Source: Brevibacterium aurantiacum
Lineage (GTDB): Bacteria > Actinomycetota > Actinomycetes > Actinomycetales > Brevibacteriaceae
Assembly: GCF_900169065.1 (NCBI RefSeq)
Contig: NZ_FXZB01000001.1
Span: 303,730-367,729 of the forward strand
Direction: 5' to 3'
Length of the DNA stretch: 64,000 nucleotides
Shown here: positions 8,760 through 16,219 of the stretch, piece after piece
Position numbering within the stretch: the stretch's first letter is position 1
How the letters are laid out: each line of letters starts with the position of its first letter
Position numbers and translations under genes: made by a program
The notes under the pieces: model-generated
Databases searched by the model: none
Told to the model about the DNA's origin: nothing
Seen by the model: the letters and a program-made list of their open reading frames with translations, nothing else

Positions 8760-9163
8760 TACGCCTCCTCGCTCTGAATGAGCTCTTTGTACTGCTCGAC
8801 GTCCATCAGCGCTTCGACTTGCTGCGGATCACTGAGTTCAACGAGATACATCCAACCGTCTTGGAACGGGGAGGTATTCACGGTTTCGGGGGCGTCGTCG
8901 AGTCCCTCGTTGACCTCGGTGATGGAACCGGACACGGGTGCAATGAGATCGGACACGCTCTTCGTGCTCTCGACCTCGCCGCAGGATTCTCCAGCAGTGG
9001 TCTTATCGCCGACTTCAGGAAGATCGACATACACGACGTCACCCAGCTGCTCTTGGGCAAAATCGGTGATACCCACGCGGACAACCGCACTGTTCTCCGT
9101 GGTCTCGACCCATTCGTGGTCGCGCGAGTATCGCAAGGACACTGGATAATCCAGGTTTGCCAT
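8759..9163 (-). CDS. gcvH: Glycine cleavage system H protein
   Basis: The lipoyl carrier protein of glycine cleavage, 134 residues. The lipoylation site is the Lys in VESTKSVSDLIAPVSG (about residue 65). The N-terminal YSRDHEWVE and C-terminal DGWMYLVEL are also typical. It accepts the aminomethyl group from glycine in the P/T/H/L complex. No gcvP or gcvT is in this window. It is the first gene of a minus-strand run gcvH - FHA - DUF151 - aroG with spacings of about 10 bases or less. An upstream GAGG (about 9166-9170) precedes the ATG at 9163. Confidence 0.95.
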   Translation of the reverse strand: MANLDYPVSLRYSRDHEWVETTENSAVVRVGITDFAQEQLGDVVYVDLPEVGDKTTAGESCGEVESTKSVSDLIAPVSGSITEVNEGLDDAPETVNTSPFQDGWMYLVELSDPQQVEALMDVEQYKELIQSEEA

Positions 9164-9333
9164 GTCGACTCCTCTTAGCTTGTTGGTCCTCCAAGCATAG
9201 CCGCCTGGGGTGCTTTCATAACAATCACGAAACAGAAATGTTACCGATCCTCGGTACCAGTCCAGGCTTACACCCGTCTCTCACATGACTACCAGGGATG
9301 ATACTCGTTTTTTCATGGTCACGAAACGCAATT

Positions 9334-9361
9334 TTGGCACTTGGCCGGGGATCGTTATAGG
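9334..9361 (+). promoter_or_regulatory. Promoter of the tRNA-Pro gene
   Basis: TTGGCA (9334-9339) and TATAGG (9356-9361) are separated by 16 bases and lie about 35 bases before the mature tRNA 5' end, as expected for a sigma70-type tRNA promoter. Confidence 0.6.
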
Positions 9362-9395
9362 CTGGGTCTCGTTGCTTTCCGAAGCAGCACGGAAA

Positions 9396-9469
9396 CGGGC
9401 TATAGCGCAGCTTGGTAGCGCGCTTCACTGGGGGTGAAGAGGTCGTGGGTTCAAATCCCGCTAGCCCGA
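9396..9469 (+). tRNA. tRNA-Pro (anticodon GGG)
   Basis: The 74 bases fold into a full cloverleaf. The acceptor CGGGCTA pairs with TAGCCCG. The D arm has GCGC/GCGC stems. The anticodon stem CTTCA/TGAAG carries loop CTGGGGG (anticodon GGG), and the T arm has the GTTCAAATC loop. The discriminator is A at 9469. The CCA end is not encoded. Confidence 0.97.
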
Positions 9470-9477
9470 CCGTTGTG

Positions 9478-9515
9478 ATGTGTCGCGACATCGTTCACTC
9501 GATGTCGCGGCACAT
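9478..9515 (+). terminator. Terminator after tRNA-Pro
   Basis: Arms of 16 bases (9478-9493 and 9500-9515, one G-T wobble) surround a 6-base loop, followed by the T-rich TTCTCATTTCT. It starts 9 bases after the tRNA. Confidence 0.8.
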
Positions 9516-9561
9516 TTCTCATTTCTGACCCGGGCCCGGTCCACAGTTTGGTGGCCGCAAT

Positions 9562-9633
9562 GCCGCTCAACCACTCAGACTGCACCCAGCGGCCTTCCGA
9601 ACAGCCGCTCAACCTGAACGCAACGGCCTTCCG
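9562..9633. repeat. Alternating A-B-A-B direct repeat across the MFS stop codon
   Basis: Word A, GCCGCTCAACC, occurs exactly at 9562-9572 and 9604-9614. Word B, CGGCCTTCCG, occurs exactly at 9590-9599 and 9624-9633. The order is A-B-A-B, and the second half overlaps the last codons of the MFS gene. Confidence 0.65.
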
Positions 9634-10853
9634 CCTAGTCGACCAGCGAAGACCATGGTGACGGCACCGATGACGATCAGGACCGACAGTCCCCACCGCA
9701 GATTGCCGAGACCGGCGATGACTCCGACCAATGGACTCGTCCCCAGGAAGCCGATTCTCATGATCCAGTTCACCAAGGTGACACCTCCGGCCCGCCCCAC
9801 TCCCGGAAGGTGGGCTGCGGCACCGAGAGCACCCGGGACGAGAGTGGCCGAGCCATATCCCATCATGCCGAGGCCGACCAACAGCTGGATCGGCTCGAAC
9901 GCGGTGACTGCCCCGAGTCCGCCGAGGGCGATGAGTCCCCCGCCGAGGCGAGCGATCCGACCGGACCCGAATCGCTGAACTAGGATGTCGCCGCTGAAGC
10001 GGCCCAGGCATTGGCTGCCGATGACCACGCTGAAGGCGATTCCAGCTGTCGCAGCAGACATCCCGCTGAACTCGACAGCAGCCAGCGCCGACCAATTGTT
10101 CGCTATGTCCTCGACCGCGGTGCCGCAGATGGCAACGACGGCCAAGGGCAGTGCCATGAGCAGAATGGCACGCCTCGAACTGGGTTGCTTCGCCCCTGCG
10201 CCTTCGCTGGAACCTGCCTCCGCGCTGGGACCGGCATCAACCTCGGCGATGTCATCGATACTGGAAGTCGCAGAACTGCTGCGAAGAACGGCATCGCCGA
10301 TCAGTCGACGAGCGAGCAGGATCACGATGATGGATGCCACCGTGATCAGTGCCAGGTGGAGTCTCATGTCCATTCCATTGGCAGCGGCGATCGTGGCGAG
10401 GGCACCGCTGACGAGTCCGCCCAAGCTCCACAGCGCGTGCATAGACGAGAGGATGACGCGCGACAGACTCTCCTGCACCCCGATGCCGACAACGTTCTGG
10501 GCCACGTCCACAATGGCATCGAAGAAGCCGACGAGGAACAGGCAGATGGCCATCATCCACCCGTTGACCGACCACGCCGTGGTGGCAGCCGACAGGCCCA
10601 GCAGCACGGTGCCGCCGACGACGACGGCGTTGGCTCCGAACCGTGAGATGAGGTGCGCCGGTACGACTGAGGAGACGATCGCGCCGAGCGCGAACGAGGC
10701 GACGACGAGCCCGAACTCCCAGGAGCTCAGCCCCAGCCGCTGGACCAGCAGCGGATACCACGGCAGCAGCGCCGCGAACACGAAACCATTGCAGCTGAAA
10801 TAGAGCCCGACGCCGGTGATCGCGCGGGCACCGGCGCTGGGCCGAGGGCTCAT
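9609..10853 (-). CDS. Major facilitator superfamily transporter
   Basis: A 414-residue integral membrane protein with about 12 hydrophobic helices and a central hydrophilic loop (about 205-235, Glu/Ser/Ala-rich). It resembles the FucP/'MFS_1' group: ITGVGLYFSCNGFVFAALLP at the start and repeated GxxxGG helices. I cannot predict the substrate. Its ATG overlaps the stop of the NhaD-type antiporter by 4 bases, so both are one operon. The stop falls inside an alternating repeat shared with the spacer toward the tRNA (9562-9633). Confidence 0.85.
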   Translation of the reverse strand: MSPRPSAGARAITGVGLYFSCNGFVFAALLPWYPLLVQRLGLSSWEFGLVVASFALGAIVSSVVPAHLISRFGANAVVVGGTVLLGLSAATTAWSVNGWMMAICLFLVGFFDAIVDVAQNVVGIGVQESLSRVILSSMHALWSLGGLVSGALATIAAANGMDMRLHLALITVASIIVILLARRLIGDAVLRSSSATSSIDDIAEVDAGPSAEAGSSEGAGAKQPSSRRAILLMALPLAVVAICGTAVEDIANNWSALAAVEFSGMSAATAGIAFSVVIGSQCLGRFSGDILVQRFGSGRIARLGGGLIALGGLGAVTAFEPIQLLVGLGMMGYGSATLVPGALGAAAHLPGVGRAGGVTLVNWIMRIGFLGTSPLVGVIAGLGNLRWGLSVLIVIGAVTMVFAGRLGGRPLRSG

Positions 10854-12280
10854 TGGCCGGGCTCACTCGCCCGGTCGTTCGAGCCTGTTCCCTTCATCGC
10901 CTCGAGCCTGCCCTGCCGCATATTCAGACCCGCGCGTCCGAGCACAAGCAGAGTCACCAGCACGCCGAGGAGCTTCCACCACAGGCCGTCGGTCATGAAC
11001 AGCAGCACCATCGCGGCCAGAATCGGAACCAGGTGGGTCATCGACCATCCGACGTACCCGCCGAAGCTGGGCATCGTCACGTTGGCCGAGTCAGCAACGG
11101 ATTTCACCATGAAGTTCGGCCCATTGCCGATGTAGGTGATCGCCCCGCCCATGACAGCGCCCAGAGACACGGCGATCAGCAGAGTTTCGGCGACGCCTGC
11201 CACTCGGGGCTCCCCCGGCACCTGAGAGGCCATTTCGAAGAACGTCACATACGTCGGAGCATTGTCGAGCACCGAGGAGAGCCCACCGGTGAATACGAAG
11301 AGTGAGATCTCATTGAGCGGAATCCGATGCGCAATCTGACCGAGGTAGGCCAGTGCGGGCATCATCGTGAGGAAGATGCCGATGAATAGCGCCCCGACCT
11401 CCAGAATCGGCGTCCACGTGAACTTGTTGAGATTGAACCGTGCACCGCGGTCTCCGAACAGGAATGATGCGAGTGCCGCGGCGAGCATCACGATTTCTCG
11501 CCAGGGAACGAATTGGGCGAGGCTTGCGTGCCCGGATTCGACCGCATGCATGTCGATCGAGGGGATGAACGCGACGGCGATGATGATCACGGCAAGATAG
11601 ACGAGTTCGCTCGCCCCGCGCAGTCCGAGTTTGGGCGCGTATTCCGCGTCCTTCGCCAGCGCCTCGGCGGGTTCCTTCGCATACATTTTGCGATCCAGGG
11701 CATAGAAGCTGATGAGCAGCAGCGAGTTGACGAAGAGCCAATAGGGCCACAGTCCGAACGTCCATTCGAAGGGCACACCGCGCAGCATTCCGAGGAACAG
11801 CGGCGGGTCGCCCAGTGGGGTCAGCAGGCCTCCGCAGTTGGCCACGATGAAGATCGTGTAGACGACGGTGTGGGTCCGGTGCTTGCGGTCTTGGTTCGTG
11901 TTGAGGATCGGGCGGATGAGGAGCATGGCCGCTCCGGTGGTGCCGATGAACGATGCCAGCACCCCGCCGACTGCCAGGAAGATCGTGTTGTTCTTCGGGG
12001 TCGCCTTGATGTCACCGACGAGGAAGATTCCTCCCGAGGCGACGAACAGGCTCCCGACCAAGACGATGAACTGGAAGTACTCCACCAGAGCGTGGGAGAC
12101 AGTGGAACCGGCTCCGCCGATGACGAACCACACGGCGATGGGAACACCGAGGATCAGTGCCACGGTGAGTTTGACGAGATTGCGGTCCCAGATCTTCTCG
12201 GTGGCAGGAATGAGCGGCAGGACCGCAATGCATCCCAAGAGCAGAACGAAGGGGATGATACTCCACCAGGCAACAGCCAT
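10850..12280 (-). CDS. NhaD-type sodium/proton antiporter (ion transporter superfamily)
   Basis: A 476-residue membrane protein with about 12 helices. Features of the NhaD/CitMHS-like group include GGILTPLGDPPLFLGML-like sequence (here GGLLTPLGDPPLFLG at about 155), FTGGLSSVLDNAPTYVTF near 340, and GAITYIGNGPNFMVKS near 390. These two half-motifs form the ion site in the family. It likely exports Na+ in exchange for H+, for pH and salt homeostasis. It is first in a two-gene operon with the MFS gene. An imperfect AAAGGGA lies just before the ATG at 12280. Confidence 0.88.
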   Translation of the reverse strand: MAVAWWSIIPFVLLLGCIAVLPLIPATEKIWDRNLVKLTVALILGVPIAVWFVIGGAGSTVSHALVEYFQFIVLVGSLFVASGGIFLVGDIKATPKNNTIFLAVGGVLASFIGTTGAAMLLIRPILNTNQDRKHRTHTVVYTIFIVANCGGLLTPLGDPPLFLGMLRGVPFEWTFGLWPYWLFVNSLLLISFYALDRKMYAKEPAEALAKDAEYAPKLGLRGASELVYLAVIIIAVAFIPSIDMHAVESGHASLAQFVPWREIVMLAAALASFLFGDRGARFNLNKFTWTPILEVGALFIGIFLTMMPALAYLGQIAHRIPLNEISLFVFTGGLSSVLDNAPTYVTFFEMASQVPGEPRVAGVAETLLIAVSLGAVMGGAITYIGNGPNFMVKSVADSANVTMPSFGGYVGWSMTHLVPILAAMVLLFMTDGLWWKLLGVLVTLLVLGRAGLNMRQGRLEAMKGTGSNDRASEPGQ

Positions 12281-12390
12281 GCGGCGGTCCCTTTCTCATA
12301 GTGGTGATGACGAGTTCCACCGAGCTCGTCGACTGTGACGTGGCACTTACTCTACTGACATTTCGGCTCCGCTCCCCGCAGTCGCCCATT

Positions 12391-12441
12391 TCTCGGACAG
12401 TCGGTCCTTTCGGACAGTCGGGCTTCTCAGGCAGTCGTGTG
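12391..12441. repeat. Three 17-bp degenerate tandem repeats upstream of the sugar porter
   Basis: Three contiguous units (12391, 12408, 12425) share the core TCGGACAGTCGG, degrading to TCAGGCAGTCGT in the third. They lie in the divergent spacer between the antiporter and the sugar porter, about 95-145 bases before the porter start. They could be repeated operators. Confidence 0.7.
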
Positions 12442-12534
12442 CCGGACTTCCTCTCCGTGGCATACCCTGGGGTGCAGCTCATCGACATCGCATTCGCACC
12501 AGGTGCCGAATGTCATTCACAGGAGGAGTCCTAC

Positions 12535-13998
12535 TTGCCTCAGAACGACCCATCCCCCGACGGCAGACTGCACGGTCGAGAACGGGTGAACTCCCGCATC
12601 GTCGGAATCTCGCTGGCCGCCGCCTTGGGCGGATTCCTCTTCGGATTCGACACTGCCGTCATCAACGGCGCCGTCGACGCATTGGCCGAGGAGTTCGCGC
12701 TCAGCGCCGGTGTGAAGGGCTTCGCGGTCTCCTCAGCCCTGCTGGCGTGCGCGCTCGGAGCCTGGTTCGCGGGCAGCCTGGCCAATCGCTATGGCCGCCT
12801 CCCGGTCATGGTCGTCGCGGCAATCCTGTTTCTTGCCTCTGCCATCGGATCGGGCTTGGCCTTCGGCGTCACCGACCTCATCATCTGGCGCATGGTCGGC
12901 GGTCTCGGTGTGGGTGCCGCGTCCGTCATCGCCCCTGCCTACATCGCCGAGGTGTCTCCCGCCCGAGTGCGCGGTCGACTCGGTTCTCTGCAGCAGCTGG
13001 CGATCGTGACCGGCATCTTCGCCGCTCTCTTGTCGAATGCGCTGCTGGCATCCCTGTCCGGCGGTGCCGCCGATCCCCTGTGGTTCGGCATCGAGACCTG
13101 GCGCTGGATGTTCATGGTCGAGGCTCTGCCTGCGCTGGTCTACGGGCTCATGGCTCTGGGACTGCCCGAGTCCCCACGGTTCCTGGTCGCCCGCGGCAGA
13201 GAGGATGAGGCTGCTCGGGTTCTGCGCGTCTTCACCGGGGTCACCGACACGGATTCGCTCATCGAACGCATCCGCGATTCGATCCAACGCGAGCACAAAG
13301 AGTCCTTCAAAGACCTCATCGGCCGCCGGTTCGGACTCAAGCCGATCGTCTGGATCGGAATCCTGCTGTCCGTGTTCCAGCAGTTCGTCGGCATCAACGT
13401 CATCTTCTACTACTCCACGACGCTGTGGAAGTCAGTCGGGTTCGACGAATCCAGTGCCCTTCTGACCTCGGTCATCACCTCGGTGACGAATATCGTCGTG
13501 ACGATCGTCGCGATTCTCCTCGTCGACAGAGTCGGGCGTCGGAAGATGCTCTTGGCCGGTTCGTTCCTGATGGGAATCTCATTGGCGATGATGGCGGTGT
13601 CGTTCTCGTTCGCCGAGCTCACCACGGCTACCGACGGCACCACCAGCGCACAGCTGGGTGCGCCGTGGTCGATCATCGCACTGATCTCAGCGAACGTGTT
13701 CGTCGTCGGATTCGGTGCCACCTGGGGTCCCCTGGTGTGGGTGCTGCTGGGAGAGATGTTCCCCAATCGGATTCGGGCCGGTGCGCTTGCCGTGGCCGCC
13801 GCAGCCCAGTGGATCGCGAACTTCGCCATCTCGACGACGTTCCCGATCTTCGCCGATATCAGCCTGACCTTCGCCTATGGCTTCTACGCGTTCTTCGCGG
13901 TGCTGTCGTTCTTCTTCGTCTGGTGGAAGGTGCCGGAGACGAAGGACATCGAGTTGGAGGACATGACCGAGGATCTCCCGGTTCGCCCGCGCGACTGA
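12535..13998 (+). CDS. Sugar porter family MFS transporter
   Basis: From TTG 12535 the protein has 487 residues. It shows sugar-porter signatures: GFLFGFDTAVINGA in helix 1, GRLPVMV loop, PESPRFLV after helix 6, QQFVGINVIFYY in helix 7, DRVGRRKML and the terminal PETKDIELEDM. It imports a monosaccharide or polyol, probably with H+. The frame is open upstream to an ATG at 12301. I choose TTG 12535 because a perfect AGGAGG (12521-12526) lies 8 bases before it and the helix-1 pattern starts soon after. The upstream part has no transporter similarity. The exact sugar cannot be told. Confidence 0.92.
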   Translation: MPQNDPSPDGRLHGRERVNSRIVGISLAAALGGFLFGFDTAVINGAVDALAEEFALSAGVKGFAVSSALLACALGAWFAGSLANRYGRLPVMVVAAILFLASAIGSGLAFGVTDLIIWRMVGGLGVGAASVIAPAYIAEVSPARVRGRLGSLQQLAIVTGIFAALLSNALLASLSGGAADPLWFGIETWRWMFMVEALPALVYGLMALGLPESPRFLVARGREDEAARVLRVFTGVTDTDSLIERIRDSIQREHKESFKDLIGRRFGLKPIVWIGILLSVFQQFVGINVIFYYSTTLWKSVGFDESSALLTSVITSVTNIVVTIVAILLVDRVGRRKMLLAGSFLMGISLAMMAVSFSFAELTTATDGTTSAQLGAPWSIIALISANVFVVGFGATWGPLVWVLLGEMFPNRIRAGALAVAAAAQWIANFAISTTFPIFADISLTFAYGFYAFFAVLSFFFVWWKVPETKDIELEDMTEDLPVRPRD

Positions 13999-14001
13999 GT
14001 T

Positions 14002-14055
14002 CGCCGAGGTGGCTCGCCGTTCAGGGGACCGCGCCGAGGTGGCTCGCCGTTCAGG
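14002..14055. repeat. Exact 24-bp direct repeat across the DedA stop codon
   Basis: The 24 bases at 14002-14025 recur exactly at 14032-14055 (period 30). The second copy covers the stop and last codon of the minus-strand DedA gene. The first fills the spacer after the sugar porter stop. Confidence 0.85.
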
Positions 14056-14551
14056 CCGAGCAGTTGGCGGCGTGCTCGGGCTTCTCGTCCTTCTTCTTCA
14101 GACCGACGACGAGTCCGACGATCGCCAGCGCGAAGCAGGCGCCCAGACCGACGGTCAGGCCCGGCTCCGCGTTGTAGGCGGTGGCCAGGGCCTTGAAACC
14201 GATGAGACCGACGGTCGAGTAGATCAATGCCCACAGCGAGCCGCCGACGACGAGCGCGGGAATGTAGCGGCGATAGCTCATGCCGCTGGTTCCCGCTGCC
14301 AGGTTGAGAACGGTCTGCACCCCGATCATCAGGAAGCTCAAGGCGATCACCGGGGCGCCGAAGCGTTCGATCATGGCCTCGGCCTTGCGGTACTTCGGTC
14401 CCGACATGATCGTGTCGATGCGTTCGATCTTCCTGATTCCCTTGCGCGCCAAGCGCCCCAGGAGGAAGGTCCCTCCGGCACGGGCCAAAATGATGCCGAA
14501 GAGAATGAGCCACGTGACGCCGATGGGAAACGTCCAGTCCAGAGGGTTCAT
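14051..14551 (-). CDS. DedA/VTT-like small membrane protein
   Basis: A 166-residue protein with about four hydrophobic segments. The core around residues 25-110 (FGIILARAGGTFLLGRLARKG, then MIERFGAPVIALSFLMIGVQTVLNLAAGTSGMSYRRY) has the re-entrant FG/PG-type pattern of SNARE-associated/DedA proteins. DedA proteins recycle lipid carriers or support membrane homeostasis in other bacteria. I chose ATG 14551 (MNPLDWTFP); an upstream in-frame ATG at 14635 would add a basic non-membrane tail. The C-terminus is a charged KKKDEKPEHAANCSA tail. Confidence 0.75.
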   Translation of the reverse strand: MNPLDWTFPIGVTWLILFGIILARAGGTFLLGRLARKGIRKIERIDTIMSGPKYRKAEAMIERFGAPVIALSFLMIGVQTVLNLAAGTSGMSYRRYIPALVVGGSLWALIYSTVGLIGFKALATAYNAEPGLTVGLGACFALAIVGLVVGLKKKDEKPEHAANCSA

Positions 14552-14637
14552 CGCATATCGACGCCTCTGCCAACGTCCCGGGTGCTGTCCCTGCCATTGG
14601 CGCTGCACGGATGGTTTCGATTGCTCACGCCGCAATT

Positions 14638-14676
14638 GTACGCCAGGTGAGGTTAGTCTCCCCTCACCTGGCGTAC
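14638..14676 (-). terminator. Inverted repeat after the amidohydrolase gene
   Basis: Perfect 15-base arms (14638-14652 and 14662-14676) surround a 9-base loop. It lies 46 bases past the amidohydrolase stop and 87 bases before the DedA start. There is no T tract, which is common for actinobacterial terminators. An operator for DedA is an alternative. Confidence 0.65.
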
Positions 14677-14722
14677 ACGGTCAGCGTCTTGAGCCGGTCT
14701 CCGCGGACGGACGCCAGCCTCC

Positions 14723-15937
14723 TCAGACGAGTGCGCCGCCCAGATGAACCGAACTGACACGGGACTCGATTCCCCTGACGTCTGCGGTGCTGAGATCACC
14801 ATCGACGACGACAAGGTCGGCGAGCGCATCTGCCTCGATCCGCCCGACGTTGTCATGGCCGAGCAGCTCAGCCGCAATGGATGTGCCGGCCGCCAGAGCT
14901 TCGGTGGTGGATAGGCCGACCTCGGCGAGGAGGCTGATCTCTTCGAGGTTCTCCCCATGCGGGCCGACACCGGCATCGGTGCCCATCGCAATCCTGACCC
15001 CAGCCTCATGGGCCTTCGTGATCGACGCATAGTGGGATTCGATGACTGAGTGGGCCTTGTCGACCACGGACTGCGGCAGAGCTGAACCCGCCTCGGCGGC
15101 CTTGATCACTGCCTGCGGAGCCTGCAGGGTCGGGACCAGGAAGGTGCCGTTCTCGAGCATCAGGTCGATGGCTTCATCGTCGAGGTAGATGCCGTGCTCG
15201 ATGGAGCGCACCCCCGCACGGACCGCGTTCTTGATTCCTGGGGCACCCTGCGCATGGGACATGACGTGAGCACCCTGGGCAGCCGCCTCGGCGACGATGA
15301 CTGCGATTTCGGCCTCTGTGAACTGGGAGTGCCGGGGATCATCACGGGGCGAGAGCACGCCGCCGGTCGAGCAGATCTTGATGTGATCGGCACCGGCTCG
15401 CAGCAGCTCACGGGTCTTGCGCTGCACTCCTTCGAGACCATCGGCCACGCCCGAGGGCCGACCAGGGTGAGGGGCGAGGAAGGGCGAATCGGCGCCCGAG
15501 ACCAGGTGGAAATCACCGTGCCCACCCGTCTGGGACATGATGTTCACCGCAATCGACATCCGTGGCCCGCGAACGATGCCCGTCTCGACTGCCACCTTCG
15601 CCCCGAGATCGGTGCCGCCGGCATCGCGGACAGTGGTCACTCCGCCCTTGAGCGTCTTCTCCATATTGTCCACGGAGTTGTAGAACTGCAGCGAGAACGG
15701 GTCATGGAATGACGAGGAGTTGCTGGCACCCGTGCTCATCAGGTGCACGTGGCAGTCGATGACGCCGGGAATGACCGTCTTGCCCGCACAGTCGATATAG
15801 GTGTCCCCGGCATCATGCGAGCCCTGGCCGCCCTCGGTGACGGCGACGATCGCTCCCCCGTCGACGACGATGTCGCGCACTCCCGCCAGGAATCGGAATC
15901 CGTCGAAGACCTTGGCGTTCTTGAAGACTGTGACCAT
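14723..15937 (-). CDS. Metal-dependent amidohydrolase (imidazolonepropionase/prolidase-like)
   Basis: The 404-residue protein has the amidohydrolase fold. A short beta-domain (MVTVFKNAKVFDG) precedes VIPGVIDCHVHL with the HxH metal pair (about 60-67). Further metal or catalytic positions are the Lys in ADHIKICSTGG, His in VMSHAQG, His in SIEHGIYLDDEA and Asp in AMGTDAGVG. Related enzymes cleave Xaa-Pro or N-acyl dipeptides, or cyclic amides, in the cytosol. ATG 15937 is chosen over 15955 because GAGGAG lies just before it. It is divergent from the NRPS-like gene, and the 282-base spacer carries paired repeats. A role in processing small peptides of that pathway is only a possibility. Confidence 0.88.
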   Translation of the reverse strand: MVTVFKNAKVFDGFRFLAGVRDIVVDGGAIVAVTEGGQGSHDAGDTYIDCAGKTVIPGVIDCHVHLMSTGASNSSSFHDPFSLQFYNSVDNMEKTLKGGVTTVRDAGGTDLGAKVAVETGIVRGPRMSIAVNIMSQTGGHGDFHLVSGADSPFLAPHPGRPSGVADGLEGVQRKTRELLRAGADHIKICSTGGVLSPRDDPRHSQFTEAEIAVIVAEAAAQGAHVMSHAQGAPGIKNAVRAGVRSIEHGIYLDDEAIDLMLENGTFLVPTLQAPQAVIKAAEAGSALPQSVVDKAHSVIESHYASITKAHEAGVRIAMGTDAGVGPHGENLEEISLLAEVGLSTTEALAAGTSIAAELLGHDNVGRIEADALADLVVVDGDLSTADVRGIESRVSSVHLGGALV

Positions 15938-16021
15938 TGAATCTCTCCTCGTCATTGAAAATCGTTCGGGTGACGTGCCTCACGCCCGCACTTCAGCTCT
16001 ATCACGGACATCTGCGTCTCG

Positions 16022-16088
16022 TCATGCTGTGGTTCAACCATCATGCTGTGGTTCACACAATAGTGAAGGGTCTTGCACCATAGTGAAG
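16022..16088. promoter_or_regulatory. Paired direct repeats in the divergent spacer before the NRPS-like gene
   Basis: TCATGCTGTGGTTCA occurs exactly at 16022-16036 and 16041-16055 (19 bases apart). ATAGTGAAG occurs at 16060-16068 and 16080-16088 (20 bases apart). Between them TTCAC-N6-GTGAA (16052-16067) is an inverted repeat. The two-turn spacing suggests a regulator bound on one DNA face about 135-200 bases before the NRPS start. Confidence 0.6.
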
Positions 16089-16219
16089 ATGCCCATGGTC
16101 CGAGACGTGCAGACGGGCTGCGTGTTCACATTCGCGACACCTTCGAGCTATAGAGTGTTGGTCGATGATGGCTGGCACGTACGCCGCTGTCCATTTCTCA
16201 CGCTCGACCCGGAAGACCT

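Noticed and set aside
9225..9491. Minus-strand 88-codon open frame containing AGFEPTTSSPPVKRATKLRYSP
   Set aside because: This is the well-known false protein read from the antisense of tRNA-Pro and its flank; the cloverleaf explains the sequence.
12301..12534. N-terminal extension of the sugar porter from ATG 12301
   Set aside because: The added 78 residues show no transporter pattern and contain a repeat array; a perfect AGGAGG supports TTG 12535.
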